A DNA stretch of 58,336 bases from a virus. The first letter of the stretch is position 1, and each line of letters starts with the position of its first letter. The translations under genes were made by a program, and so were the position numbers. Shown here piece after piece: positions 43,570 through 50,292 of this stretch. The stretch lies in the IMG/VR virus record IMGVR_UViG_3300035388_000018, positions 1-58,336 of that record; one strand, given 5' to 3'. Under the pieces are notes generated by a model, which saw only the letters and a program-made list of their open reading frames with translations, was not told the origin of the DNA and did no database searches.

Positions 43570-43758
43570 TTATGCAAAATTCAAAAAATCAATCTTGGTC
43601 CCCACGTGGAATAACTTTTTCCGGCGCGGGAATATTTTTTTTGACATTTTCCGGACCTCGAGGCCGAAACTGCGGTCGCCTCTTTCAATCAGTTTTTTTT
43701 TCCAAGCGTTTGCCTCTTTCCGCGTGTGGAACGCTTTCCCGAATGTCCCGTTCATCAT
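43570..43758 (-). CDS. Small basic protein
   Basis: A 62-residue protein, strongly basic (ERGDRSFGLEVRKMSKKIF, PRRKKLFH). AGGAGG lies five bases before the first of two adjacent ATGs. It could bind nucleic acid. The GCCCCGG hairpin (43773-43790) lies just before its ribosome binding site. Function unknown. Confidence 0.55.
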   Translation of the reverse strand: MMNGTFGKAFHTRKEANAWKKKLIERGDRSFGLEVRKMSKKIFPRRKKLFHVGTKIDFLNFA

Positions 43759-43772
43759 TTTTTCCTCCTGTA

Positions 43773-43790
43773 GCCCCGGTTGCCCGGGGC
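43773..43790 (-). other. GCCCCGG-CCGGGGC hairpin in leader
   Basis: Same 18-base sequence as at 42582-42599. It precedes the AGGAGG of the gene at 43570. Confidence 0.55.
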
Positions 43791-43797
43791 GGTTAAC

Positions 43798-44022
43798 CTA
43801 AACTATTTCAATCTCATCCGGCATATGATCAATTGACCCTAATTCAACGGGGGTAATGTCTGTTTTTCCGCAATTTTCGCAATCTAATCCAAAGGTTTCG
43901 GCCGCTGATTTTTCATTGCTATTATAGAATTCTGAACAAGTAGGGCAATATCCATGGCCCGATTTAGAATATGTGCCATACACTAAAATTTTACTATTTG
44001 CTGTTTTTACTATTTTTTTCAT
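43798..44022 (-). CDS. Small zinc-ribbon protein
   Basis: A 74-residue protein, AAAGG before ATG 44022. Two cysteine pairs, GYCPTCSEF (about 25-33) and LDCENCGKT (about 46-54), form a C-x2-C...C-x2-C zinc ribbon. The C-terminus is acidic (HMPDEIEIV). Such ribbons bind nucleic acid or protein. It is preceded by the longest hairpin of the region (44046-44078). Confidence 0.6.
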   Translation of the reverse strand: MKKIVKTANSKILVYGTYSKSGHGYCPTCSEFYNSNEKSAAETFGLDCENCGKTDITPVELGSIDHMPDEIEIV

Positions 44023-44045
44023 TTCAAACCTTTTTCGGCAGTTAA

Positions 44046-44078
44046 CGAACTGCCCCGGTCGCTTCCCGGGGCAGTTCG
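44046..44078. other. 13-bp GC-rich hairpin in leader
   Basis: CGAACTGCCCCGG at 44046-44058 pairs perfectly with CCGGGGCAGTTCG at 44066-44078 around a 7-base loop. It lies just before the gene at 43798 on the leftward strand. On the rightward strand it is followed by GTTTTT and could stop antisense transcription. Confidence 0.6.
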
Positions 44079-44082
44079 GTTT

Positions 44083-44397
44083 TTAAAATGGGCAGTCCGG
44101 ACCTTGATCTTGTGCCATACCGACTGGCTCTATCTTGCGGAACACAAACAGGTAGGGTTCCGCATCCTCATCCGGTTCTTTTTTTTTAACGAAAGCTTCA
44201 GCTTCCGGCAGGGTGTCAAAGGTTTCCCAGATGTGCAATTCATTGCCCAGTACGGCATCTGTAAACGGGCAGTGAATGGAATCTTCAGAGCACACCGGGA
44301 ATTTTCCCTGTTCTGCCAAGGCTTCAGCCTCTTTCAGCTGTGACTTGTTTTGATATTCACTTTTGGAAAGTTCGAAGGCGTTTTGAAAATCATTCAT
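44083..44397 (-). CDS. Uncharacterised small acidic protein
   Basis: A 104-residue protein. I start at ATG 44397 because AAGGA lies eight bases upstream; an ATG 11 codons earlier has no binding site and lies inside the preceding gene. It is acidic with a compact alpha/beta look (ELHIWETFDTLPEAEAFVK, EPDEDAEPYLFVFRKIEPV) and C-terminal CPF. The start overlaps the upstream stop by eight bases. Function unknown. Confidence 0.6.
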   Translation of the reverse strand: MNDFQNAFELSKSEYQNKSQLKEAEALAEQGKFPVCSEDSIHCPFTDAVLGNELHIWETFDTLPEAEAFVKKKEPDEDAEPYLFVFRKIEPVGMAQDQGPDCPF

Positions 44398-44611
44398 GGT
44401 TGAATTCCTTATTAATTCTATTGCATTCATCTTTTACAAGCGGATGCCAGAACATAATAATCGTATCGCCCGCTTTGTAATTCTCCCTGGCCCACGATCT
44501 ATGGCTGAATTCTGTTTCTGGTGAAAAACCTTCACCATTTGTTGCCCACGATGGCCTTTTGTGTTCCGCTTCTTCTTCTGGCGTTACGTCCCTTGGTATT
44601 TTCGATTCCAT
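44390..44611 (-). CDS. Uncharacterised small protein
   Basis: A 73-residue protein with AAGGA seven bases before ATG 44611. Sequence phrases: IPRDVTPEEEAEHKRPSW, WARENYKAGDTIIMFWHPL. It looks soluble and acidic to neutral. It overlaps the next gene (44083-44397) by eight bases, so the two are coupled. Function unknown. Confidence 0.55.
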   Translation of the reverse strand: MESKIPRDVTPEEEAEHKRPSWATNGEGFSPETEFSHRSWARENYKAGDTIIMFWHPLVKDECNRINKEFNHE

Positions 44612-44629
44612 GTTTTTTTCCTTTTTTGT

Positions 44630-44650
44630 GCCCCGGTCGCTCCCCGGGGC
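44630..44650 (-). other. GCCCCGG-CCGGGGC hairpin in leader
   Basis: GCCCCGG 44630-44636 and CCGGGGC 44644-44650 around 7 bases; fourth member of this family, placed before the gene at 44390. Confidence 0.55.
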
Positions 44651-44671
44651 GGTTTATGCTGTTTGTCGGCT

Positions 44672-44863
44672 TTAATTGTTTCCGCCCGGGATATTAGCGA
44701 CAAGATACACAGGATCATTAACATTCAATCCGGATATCTTTGTCCGCCCACACTGCCGGTCAACGTGGAAAAATTTAGTGTTATGAACGTCGCCGGGGAT
44801 TGTCTCTAAAATTGCCTTCTTAGCGCTGCTTGGTATTTCTGAAAAATTGATTTTCGATTTCAT
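44672..44863 (-). CDS. Small protein, first gene of the operon at 44931
   Basis: A 63-residue protein with AAGGAG before ATG 44863. The core is FHVDRQCGRTKISGLNVND, with a Gly/Asn tail. It is the first gene after promoter copy 2 (44888-44931), with a short leader of about 40 bases. Function unknown; being first in an operator-controlled unit it may be expressed early or at derepression. Confidence 0.55.
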   Translation of the reverse strand: MKSKINFSEIPSSAKKAILETIPGDVHNTKFFHVDRQCGRTKISGLNVNDPVYLVANIPGGNN

Positions 44864-44887
44864 GTTTTTTCGCTCCTTTGTGTCGTT

Positions 44888-44931
44888 GCTAAGTTTTCCC
44901 CCTTTTTATATAAAACCTGGCGACGTGTCAA
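44888..44931 (-). promoter_or_regulatory. Leftward promoter with palindromic operator (copy 2)
   Basis: TTGACA (complement of 44926-44931), then GCCAGGTTTT (complement of 44912-44921), 14 bases containing TATAAA and AAAACTTAGC (complement of 44888-44897). The arms match at 8 of 10 positions, with the same 14-base spacing as copies 1 and 3. TATAAA, 15 bases from TTGACA, is the best -10. It drives the gene at 44672 and probably the genes down to the recombinase at 40816. Confidence 0.7.
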
Positions 44932-44960
44932 GGGGTTTTTTTGATATTTTTTCAAAAAAA

Positions 44961-45045
44961 GGTAAAAAAATAACCCGAGCCCCTGTTTTTACAGGCGTTC
45001 GGGTTAGTATGGCTTTTCGCCAACTTATAGGATAAGTTGGCGAAA
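44961..45045 (-). terminator. Two tandem hairpins ending the lipoprotein gene
   Basis: Leftward order: a 14-bp stem with ATAAGTTGGCG (45015-45045), then AACCCGA/TCGGGTT with CCTGT/ACAGG (44972-45005), followed by a leftward ATTTTTTTA tract (44963-44971). The second is a good intrinsic terminator. Together they isolate the lipoprotein gene from the operon that begins at 44931. Confidence 0.7.
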
Positions 45046-45049
45046 GGAT

Positions 45050-45568
45050 TTAATTGTAAATTATATTTAAAATATGGTCCTGGTTGACTCCCTCCCATGC
45101 TTCCGAATAAAGCCCGTCAAGTTCAAAACTCTTTCCGTCAACGGCTATGGCCCATTGTGCGGTTACCGGAGTGCCCATGGGCCACATTTCGATATCAAGG
45201 TAGTCATCGATGGCGGCGGCTATGCCTTCAAGGGTGTTCGGTAGATTTCGCAAAAAGTCGGTTTTACCTTTTGAAAGGGCGTCCTCTAATATTTGTTCCT
45301 GGGAAACATTGGTTTTGATTTGCAGGACGGCGGCGTCATGTGTTTTTTGTGAAATGGTGCCGGCGAACTCAACAATATTTTGCCCTTTGTCGGTTTGCCC
45401 CTTTGTCCAGGTCGGATTATCGAAGGACCCTTCAAAAGCATTGCCGATTGTAAGCGTTTGGTATCCATCCATGGTGGCGTCTTTTACCGAATCAATATCA
45501 TTCGCATTGGAACAACCGGAGAGTGAGAGTAAAAAAAATACTGCGATGATCGAGATTCCCTTTTTCAT
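45050..45568 (-). CDS. Lipoprotein, probable lysogenic-conversion gene
   Basis: A 172-residue protein with AAGGGG before ATG 45568. The N-terminus is a lipoprotein signal peptide: KKG, a hydrophobic run (ISIIAVFFLLSLS) and the lipobox LSGC (Cys19). The rest is periplasmic: GYQTLTIGNAFEGSFDNP, a phrase I recall from small lipoproteins of unknown function, then VEFAGTISQKTHDAAVLQI. It is its own unit, with a double terminator behind it. In phage genomes such genes are often made in the prophage state and block adsorption of related phages or change the surface, which is inference here. Confidence 0.65.
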   Translation of the reverse strand: MKKGISIIAVFFLLSLSGCSNANDIDSVKDATMDGYQTLTIGNAFEGSFDNPTWTKGQTDKGQNIVEFAGTISQKTHDAAVLQIKTNVSQEQILEDALSKGKTDFLRNLPNTLEGIAAAIDDYLDIEMWPMGTPVTAQWAIAVDGKSFELDGLYSEAWEGVNQDHILNIIYN

Positions 45569-45688
45569 GTTTTCCCCTTTTCTGCTTTGATTAAAAAACG
45601 TTTCTGTGATGAGCTTTTAATTTAAAAGATCAAGTTCTGATATTTTTGATTAGAATATCGGGTTATACCTTGATAAAATCAAGAGAAA

Positions 45689-46114
45689 TTATGTACTGGT
45701 CACGGTTTTATCTGATCCGGGACCGTCGGGCGGGATTACTCCAATTTTTTCAAGCCGTTCAATCCATTCGGCGGATGATTTAAAGGTTAACCGTTCACCG
45801 CCGTCATATTGATTGAGTAGGGCGGCATAGTGACTTTGTAATTTGACACTTTCCGACAATGCTATTTCCATTTTATCCATAGGGTGCTCTCTCAATGCTT
45901 CATTTAATACGCTTCGAAGCAATGCGGTTGCCTCTTTCTGTGCACCCTCAAGCGTGGCCGCCTTCAGTTCCCTGGCATTGAGAACCCCATAACAGGTTGC
46001 AAGCCATGTTTCACCACAACCTATATAATGGTGGACACACAACCTCAAAACACCGAAATCTCTTGATGACTCCCTTACTTCCTTTTTGCGCATTTCGTTT
46101 TTCCACTCTTCCAC
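45689..46114 (-). CDS. Uncharacterised early protein
   Basis: A 141-residue protein with GTG start 46114 and AGAGGGGG five bases upstream. It has an early Cys/His patch (LRLCVHHYIGCGETWLATC, residues about 23-41) and then helices (LNARELKAATLEGAQKEAT). It may bind metal through the Cys/His cluster. It is 22 bases behind the PP-loop gene and in the same transcript. Function unknown. Confidence 0.55.
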   Translation of the reverse strand: MEEWKNEMRKKEVRESSRDFGVLRLCVHHYIGCGETWLATCYGVLNARELKAATLEGAQKEATALLRSVLNEALREHPMDKMEIALSESVKLQSHYAALLNQYDGGERLTFKSSAEWIERLEKIGVIPPDGPGSDKTVTST

Positions 46115-46136
46115 GGGTCCCCCTCTCTAACTGTCT

Positions 46137-46985
46137 TTATGCTGCTTTGGGTAATTTAAGCTGGCGGTCCTCTTCTGTAAAACGTTTTTCAAAATCATGA
46201 ACTGTTTTATAATCCTTAAACCCCCGGTTATGCTCCGGCCGTGCCGCATCCATTTCAAGCGTATTCGTCCATAAGTCGGGGTAATGTTTTCTCAGCGTCC
46301 GGAGGTCCCCTATTCGCTGAAGCGGGCAACAATAACATGAAACTCTGCTAAAATGCTCATACAATCCGCCCCATCTGTATTCGTGATCATAGCAATATTG
46401 CAGTGCGTCGGCTTCCGTGACGCCCCATTCTATCAATGGGTATCGCCCGGGATATTTGGAATCATCTTTAATCCGATGGCTTTCGTCGGCAGCATAGCCA
46501 ATACATGAAACCGGATTCGGTATCGGCTTCATGAAATAATTAAGGGTATTGACCTTTTCACGGGTACACCACCGCCGGCCGGGTGAAGGCCAGCTATTGC
46601 CATACCTGTACACTTTACCCTTCAACATGCGCCTTAATAATACTTTCGATTGCGGCATGATATCCGGCATTGTCTGGTATTCACGCATTGTTTCGAACTT
46701 TTTTTGCAGATCCGGCAACGACAATTTTTTTAATGCGGTCATATTGGCAATAATGGGCCGGTGAAACATCCAATAGTCAAAGGGCAACCGGCTATGCAGT
46801 CGCCAGATTTTAAGGCCGGTCCGTTTCTCAAGCAAATTGATATGATCGTACATCCCCGGGAATTCCCAACCGGTGTCAAAAAATACGACCGAATGAATGG
46901 GGATACCGCGTTCTATCGCCATGAGTAGCATGGCGGTTGAATCTTTGCCGCCGGACAGGGAAAATACATTGTTTTGTTCAATCAC
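46137..46985 (-). CDS. PP-loop ATPase, PAPS reductase-like family
   Basis: A 282-residue enzyme; GTG start 46985 with AAGGAG eight bases upstream. SGGKDST at residues 11-17 is the PP-loop that binds ATP. Other family signs are VFFDTGWEFP (about 34-43), GRRWCTREK (about 135-143), CIGYAADESHR (about 160-170) and CYCCPLQR (about 217-224), which could coordinate a cluster or zinc. Such phage enzymes are annotated PAPS reductase or sulfotransferase-like; relatives act in sulfur transfer, including phosphorothioation (DndC) and tRNA thiolation. Which reaction holds here is open. It starts the unit driven by promoter copy 3. Confidence 0.7.
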   Translation of the reverse strand: MIEQNNVFSLSGGKDSTAMLLMAIERGIPIHSVVFFDTGWEFPGMYDHINLLEKRTGLKIWRLHSRLPFDYWMFHRPIIANMTALKKLSLPDLQKKFETMREYQTMPDIMPQSKVLLRRMLKGKVYRYGNSWPSPGRRWCTREKVNTLNYFMKPIPNPVSCIGYAADESHRIKDDSKYPGRYPLIEWGVTEADALQYCYDHEYRWGGLYEHFSRVSCYCCPLQRIGDLRTLRKHYPDLWTNTLEMDAARPEHNRGFKDYKTVHDFEKRFTEEDRQLKLPKAA

Positions 46986-47008
46986 GCTATAAGCTCCTTT
47001 TTCTGTTT

Positions 47009-47052
47009 GCCAAGTTTCCCCGTTTAAACCATAAAACTTGGCAAGCTGTCAA
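47009..47052 (-). promoter_or_regulatory. Leftward promoter with palindromic operator (copy 3)
   Basis: TTGACA (complement of 47047-47052), GCCAAGTTTT (complement of 47033-47042), 14 bases, GAAACTTGGC (complement of 47009-47018): 9 of 10 arm positions match. It stands 24 bases before the PP-loop gene start. Arms, spacer length and TTGACA distance match copies 1 and 2. Confidence 0.7.
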
Positions 47053-47090
47053 GGGTTTTTTAATCCGGATATGTAACAAATTTGGATTTT

Positions 47091-47146
47091 AAAACGCAAA
47101 CCAACCAAAAAACGCATATTCGCGTTTTCCCGGCAGTTTGCGTTTT
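47091..47146. terminator. Nested AAAACGC inverted repeats, terminator-like
   Basis: AAAACGCAAAC (47091-47101) and GTTTGCGTTTT (47136-47146) form perfect outer arms; AAAACGC (47109-47115) and GCGTTTT (47122-47128) form an inner hairpin with a 6-base loop. Leftward, the inner stem is followed by TT and could end the transcript from the right. Four copies of AAAACGC in mirror order could also bind a protein. Confidence 0.5.
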
Positions 47147-47164
47147 TCCCGTCAGCCTATTCCA

Positions 47165-47320
47165 TCAGGCATCCCCCTTGTCGACTTCGATATGTGATGA
47201 TTGTTCGTTACATTCGGGGCAATAAAAAAAATCACCATTTGCGTATGTGGCCGCAAGCGTTACGAATATATTATTGCCCTCATATCCACAATGAGGGCAA
47301 TAAAAGCGCAAAACGTTCAT
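47165..47320 (-). CDS. Small zinc-ribbon protein
   Basis: A 51-residue protein. ATG 47320, nine bases after AAGGA, is better than an ATG 12 codons earlier inside the preceding gene. It is a two-knuckle zinc ribbon: YCPHCGYEG (about 7-15) and YCPECNEQ (about 34-41), with a short acidic tail. It overlaps the thymidylate synthase-like gene by four bases. A nucleic-acid or partner-binding role is likely. Confidence 0.6.
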   Translation of the reverse strand: MNVLRFYCPHCGYEGNNIFVTLAATYANGDFFYCPECNEQSSHIEVDKGDA

Positions 47321-48132
47321 ATCGAAATTTCCTTTTTGCTGGCAATCTTCAGACACCGGGCTTCGGCCAATTCAACGGCATACCCATACATATGGAGCCC
47401 CTTGCTGCTAATAACCATTTCCCCCTGATCAACTCCGATCATGGCGGCCATGTATTCTTGCAGTAAACTGATCCCTGCAAGATTGGCCGGAAGCCCGTTC
47501 CATAGATCCCATGACCGGAAATAAATATGGAAATGCAATTTTCCGTCCTGAATCCTGGTGTCGATATGCCGCAAGCAGGGCGGATCCTCAAGAAGCATGT
47601 CAGTTGGCTGCCCTACCTGCAAAACGATTTGGTTGTTTCGTGGCCCCTTGCTTCTGTATGTCCATATTGCGAATTCGATTTGGTTTAAATACCTACGCCA
47701 CGGGGATATATAGGAATGACCACTATCTATGATGAGAGCCCCTGCGGTTGTGGCGTCTACAACCCTACATTCAGATTGGTTGTCATCGACCAAAGGCATG
47801 CGGGTCAACCGTTCACCGTATGTATATTGCTCCCCCTCTTTTTTTTCCGGCGTCATAAGGTATTTCCAGTATTGTTCGGCAACATAATCCTTTTCAACCG
47901 GCGGTGGCAGTGTGCTGCCTTCTGGCAGTTCCGGGACCAATGGCCGGCCGTCAACATCCCTGAGATACGGCTTTTCAATATAACCTGTGAAATAATCGAA
48001 TTCAAGACGTGTCTGGCCGGCATAGCTGCCCTGGTCAACGATGAACGTTTGGCCATGGTCAAGTATGGCGTGAACTGCCCTGAACCATACATCCGGCAGC
48101 GTTGTTGCTTTAATCGTTACTGCATCTAACAT
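47317..48132 (-). CDS. Thymidylate synthase homologue
   Basis: A 271-residue protein; GGGGGAG before ATG 48132. Residues and spacings match E. coli ThyA: catalytic C186 (LEDPPCLRHI) is followed 20 residues later by R206-S207-x-D209 (FRSWD), N217 (LPANLAG) eight later, and H247 and Y249 30 residues after that, the same distances as C146, R166-D169, N177 and H207-Y209. Asn at 217 favours a dUMP-type substrate over dCMP. It would make dTMP, or hydroxymethyl-dUMP, for phage DNA. The N-terminal half is divergent, so kinetics and product are unproven. Confidence 0.8.
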   Translation of the reverse strand: MLDAVTIKATTLPDVWFRAVHAILDHGQTFIVDQGSYAGQTRLEFDYFTGYIEKPYLRDVDGRPLVPELPEGSTLPPPVEKDYVAEQYWKYLMTPEKKEGEQYTYGERLTRMPLVDDNQSECRVVDATTAGALIIDSGHSYISPWRRYLNQIEFAIWTYRSKGPRNNQIVLQVGQPTDMLLEDPPCLRHIDTRIQDGKLHFHIYFRSWDLWNGLPANLAGISLLQEYMAAMIGVDQGEMVISSKGLHMYGYAVELAEARCLKIASKKEISI

Positions 48133-48207
48133 TTATTCTCCCCCCAAGCATTTTGAATGTGAATTATTATGAGCCCAAATCCTTTTTTTTAGCCATTGGC
48201 ACCAGGT

Positions 48208-48233
48208 CCGGCCGTTAAATTTGCGGTGGCCGG
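48208..48233 (-). other. Leader hairpin between early genes
   Basis: CCGGCC 48208-48213 and GGCCGG 48228-48233 around 14 bases, within the 128-base gap between the DnaB-domain gene and the thymidylate synthase gene. Flanking GC-rich runs may extend the structure. Confidence 0.35.
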
Positions 48234-48260
48234 CCCGGGCCGCGTATGATCGATAAGTTT

Positions 48261-49151
48261 TTATGATGCCCCCTGCGCCTTTTTATCGTGAATATCACGG
48301 ACGTATTGCATAAGATCGACTGTCGGCAGTATGGCTATATCCACCAAGGATGCAAGGTAGGCGTTCCCGCCGACTGCTTCAAGTTTGCCATCTTTTTTGA
48401 GTGCGTCAGAAATGGTTACAAGGTCGATGAGTTGGTGAAAGGCAAACAATTCCGTAATCGCTGTAAATATTTTCCGGTGAACCGGTGTGAAGTCTTCAGG
48501 TTCCAGGATATTCATGGCTTTTAAAAGGAAATCATCGTTTAACAGTGTCGCGCCGATAACCATCCGTTCTATTGCTTTAATGTCTGTTTTGCCTTGAAAT
48601 TTTTCCCATGCCTTGAGGTCCCCATTTGCAATAAACACCCTGTATTCGCCTTCCTGCGTCAATCGTATCGAACACAGATACTTACTGCCCGGGAACTTAA
48701 AGTAGGCGAACGGCGTCAATTTGGGCCATCCACCACGAAACTGGATGATGGTCAGTTGTGGAAATCTTTTTTTACATTCGGTTTTAAACTCTGCATAGGT
48801 ATTGTTGACGGCCTGCTTTCTTTTTTCCCGGGCGTCGTAACATGCCTGATTGCAAAAAACCCTGCGCCCCGAATAAACGACTTGTGACAAATCTTCTATG
48901 GTCGATTCAGATATGTGGTTAAAACAGTTTTCACATTCAAAATACCATTCATGATTTTCAATTAAAACTTTGGGCGGGACAAACCCCTGTTCGGCGTATT
49001 TGTCAAAAAGGGGACGTCTTTTGCAGGTGACGTATTCGGGGTTTACATCAAGCTCATTCGCTCCCAGGCGCCTTGCAGCTGTCCCGTCTTTGTGAAAAAC
49101 AATGGTTCCACGGTGTTCATCATCATCTTCTTGCACTTCCCATGCTTTCAT
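48261..49151 (-). CDS. Zinc-finger protein fused to a DnaB N-terminal domain
   Basis: A 296-residue protein; AAGGAG before ATG 49151. Residues 1-110 are a paralogue of the protein at 41403-41741, with zinc ligands C73, C76, C100 and C104. Residues about 192-292 match the DnaB helicase N-terminal domain: AIERMVIGATLLNDD, EPEDFTPVHRKIFTAI, IDLVTISDALKKDGKLEAVG, and AYLASLV. In DnaB this domain makes the trimeric collar and binds DnaG primase. The RecA-like ATPase domain is missing. So it is not a helicase. It may act as a loader, a primase-binding decoy or a recruiter of host DnaB. It is 9 bases after the nuclease gene. Confidence 0.75.
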   Translation of the reverse strand: MKAWEVQEDDDEHRGTIVFHKDGTAARRLGANELDVNPEYVTCKRRPLFDKYAEQGFVPPKVLIENHEWYFECENCFNHISESTIEDLSQVVYSGRRVFCNQACYDAREKRKQAVNNTYAEFKTECKKRFPQLTIIQFRGGWPKLTPFAYFKFPGSKYLCSIRLTQEGEYRVFIANGDLKAWEKFQGKTDIKAIERMVIGATLLNDDFLLKAMNILEPEDFTPVHRKIFTAITELFAFHQLIDLVTISDALKKDGKLEAVGGNAYLASLVDIAILPTVDLMQYVRDIHDKKAQGAS

Positions 49152-49160
49152 GTTCTCTCC

Positions 49161-49658
49161 TTATAAATAGGGGTTGTCGTAAATTAAAGGGATCACGCCT
49201 CTCAGATGTAACCGCCTTAACGCTGAATACATAAGTGCTGTCTCACCCTTTGTGTTTATTTCTGTAAAATTGAAGTTGGGGTCTGTCCAGGTATTTCCTT
49301 TGGGGCCCACTTTTTGCCTTGCTGCCCCGTTGCCATCAACCCAAATGAGACCCCATTTATCAGGTAAGTCTTCAGGCATTATTAACCCTTTTGCGCAAAG
49401 ATAAAAACGGATCCGACCAACTCCTTGCCATGGCTGTTTTCTAATAAATTTTCTTTTATCGGCGTGGAAATCGGCCCTTGAAGCCTTGCACTCAATAAGG
49501 ATTGAGAGTCCAGACCTAAAACCAATGGCGTCGGGTGTTTCGCCGGCAAGCGTCGTTAATTCCTTGAACGCAAATCCACATTTTTTTAAAAGCCATTTCT
49601 CAGCGATGCCTACCAGGTCTTTATGCGTATATTTTGTAATTACTTTTTTCTTGCTCAT
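49161..49658 (-). CDS. PD-(D/E)XK nuclease-like protein
   Basis: A 165-residue protein. The nuclease core is TPDAIGFRSGLSILIECKAS (residues about 41-60), with D43 followed by E56-x-K58; RKQPWQGVGRIRFYLCAKG and KWGLIWVDGNG follow as later strands. This is the PD-(D/E)XK fold pattern common in phage recombination and Holliday-junction-type nucleases. It starts at ATG 49658 with only a weak binding site and is two bases behind the next gene upstream, so it may be coupled. The C-terminus (ALMYSALRRLHLRGVIPLIY) may bind DNA. Confidence 0.6.
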   Translation of the reverse strand: MSKKKVITKYTHKDLVGIAEKWLLKKCGFAFKELTTLAGETPDAIGFRSGLSILIECKASRADFHADKRKFIRKQPWQGVGRIRFYLCAKGLIMPEDLPDKWGLIWVDGNGAARQKVGPKGNTWTDPNFNFTEINTKGETALMYSALRRLHLRGVIPLIYDNPYL

Positions 49659-49660
49659 TT

Positions 49661-50281
49661 TTAGAACAACCTCATTTGTGCCGGTGCTTTCCCTCTTTTG
49701 ACAAGAAACATACGCGATTTTTCAGCCCGAAACAGGGAATAAAACTCCCCCCCCTGAGCCACATAATCCCCGGCAAAGGCGGGGTTGTCGCTCTGGAAGT
49801 CAAAGGGATAACCCAGAACAAAGCCCCATGCCTCAACTCCCGCGTAATAAGTGTATTTGCAAACTTTCCTAATGCGAAAGAGTCGAATTGAATCAATACA
49901 GGGGTCCCGAAATTCAATCATGTCCCCCGGGAAAAGAAGTTTGCCTACGTCTTTTTCCCCTGGCGGTGTTTTCCTAAGCCTGCAACCGTCTGCAAGGACG
50001 AATTCGTTTTCGGTTTCCTGCGCTATTTTATTAATTTTCCGTCGGTTCTCTATGTCTCCACTGTTCATACCCCTCAGACATTCGTTGATATGGGTGACAG
50101 GGGTGTCATAATCAAAGGGTTCAAGTCCTGTCGATTCCTGAATAGCCCCTGTGAAAAAGTCTTTACCTTCAGTCTCACCTTTTGCGGTAAGCCGTTTTGC
50201 AAAATTCGCGGCCTTGCGTTCTGTACCTTCAAACCGTTTTATCCAGTGTTTTTCATGGTAAAAAACAAGATGTGTTGTCAT
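49661..50281 (-). CDS. Uncharacterised early protein
   Basis: A 206-residue protein with AAGGGAAG before ATG 50281. N-terminal half: EKHWIKRFEGTERKAANF and YDTPVTHINECLRGMNSG. C-terminal half is Gly/aromatic-rich (KVCKYTYYAGVEAWGFVLGY, AGDYVAQGGEFYSLFR). No recognisable motif or membrane segment. It is next to the nuclease gene and may be functionally linked. Function unknown. Confidence 0.55.
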   Translation of the reverse strand: MTTHLVFYHEKHWIKRFEGTERKAANFAKRLTAKGETEGKDFFTGAIQESTGLEPFDYDTPVTHINECLRGMNSGDIENRRKINKIAQETENEFVLADGCRLRKTPPGEKDVGKLLFPGDMIEFRDPCIDSIRLFRIRKVCKYTYYAGVEAWGFVLGYPFDFQSDNPAFAGDYVAQGGEFYSLFRAEKSRMFLVKRGKAPAQMRLF

Positions 50282-50292
50282 TTAAGCTTCCC

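Noticed and set aside
43136-43801. Rightward frames in the leftward early region
   Set aside because: They oppose well-supported leftward genes with binding sites and have low-complexity composition.
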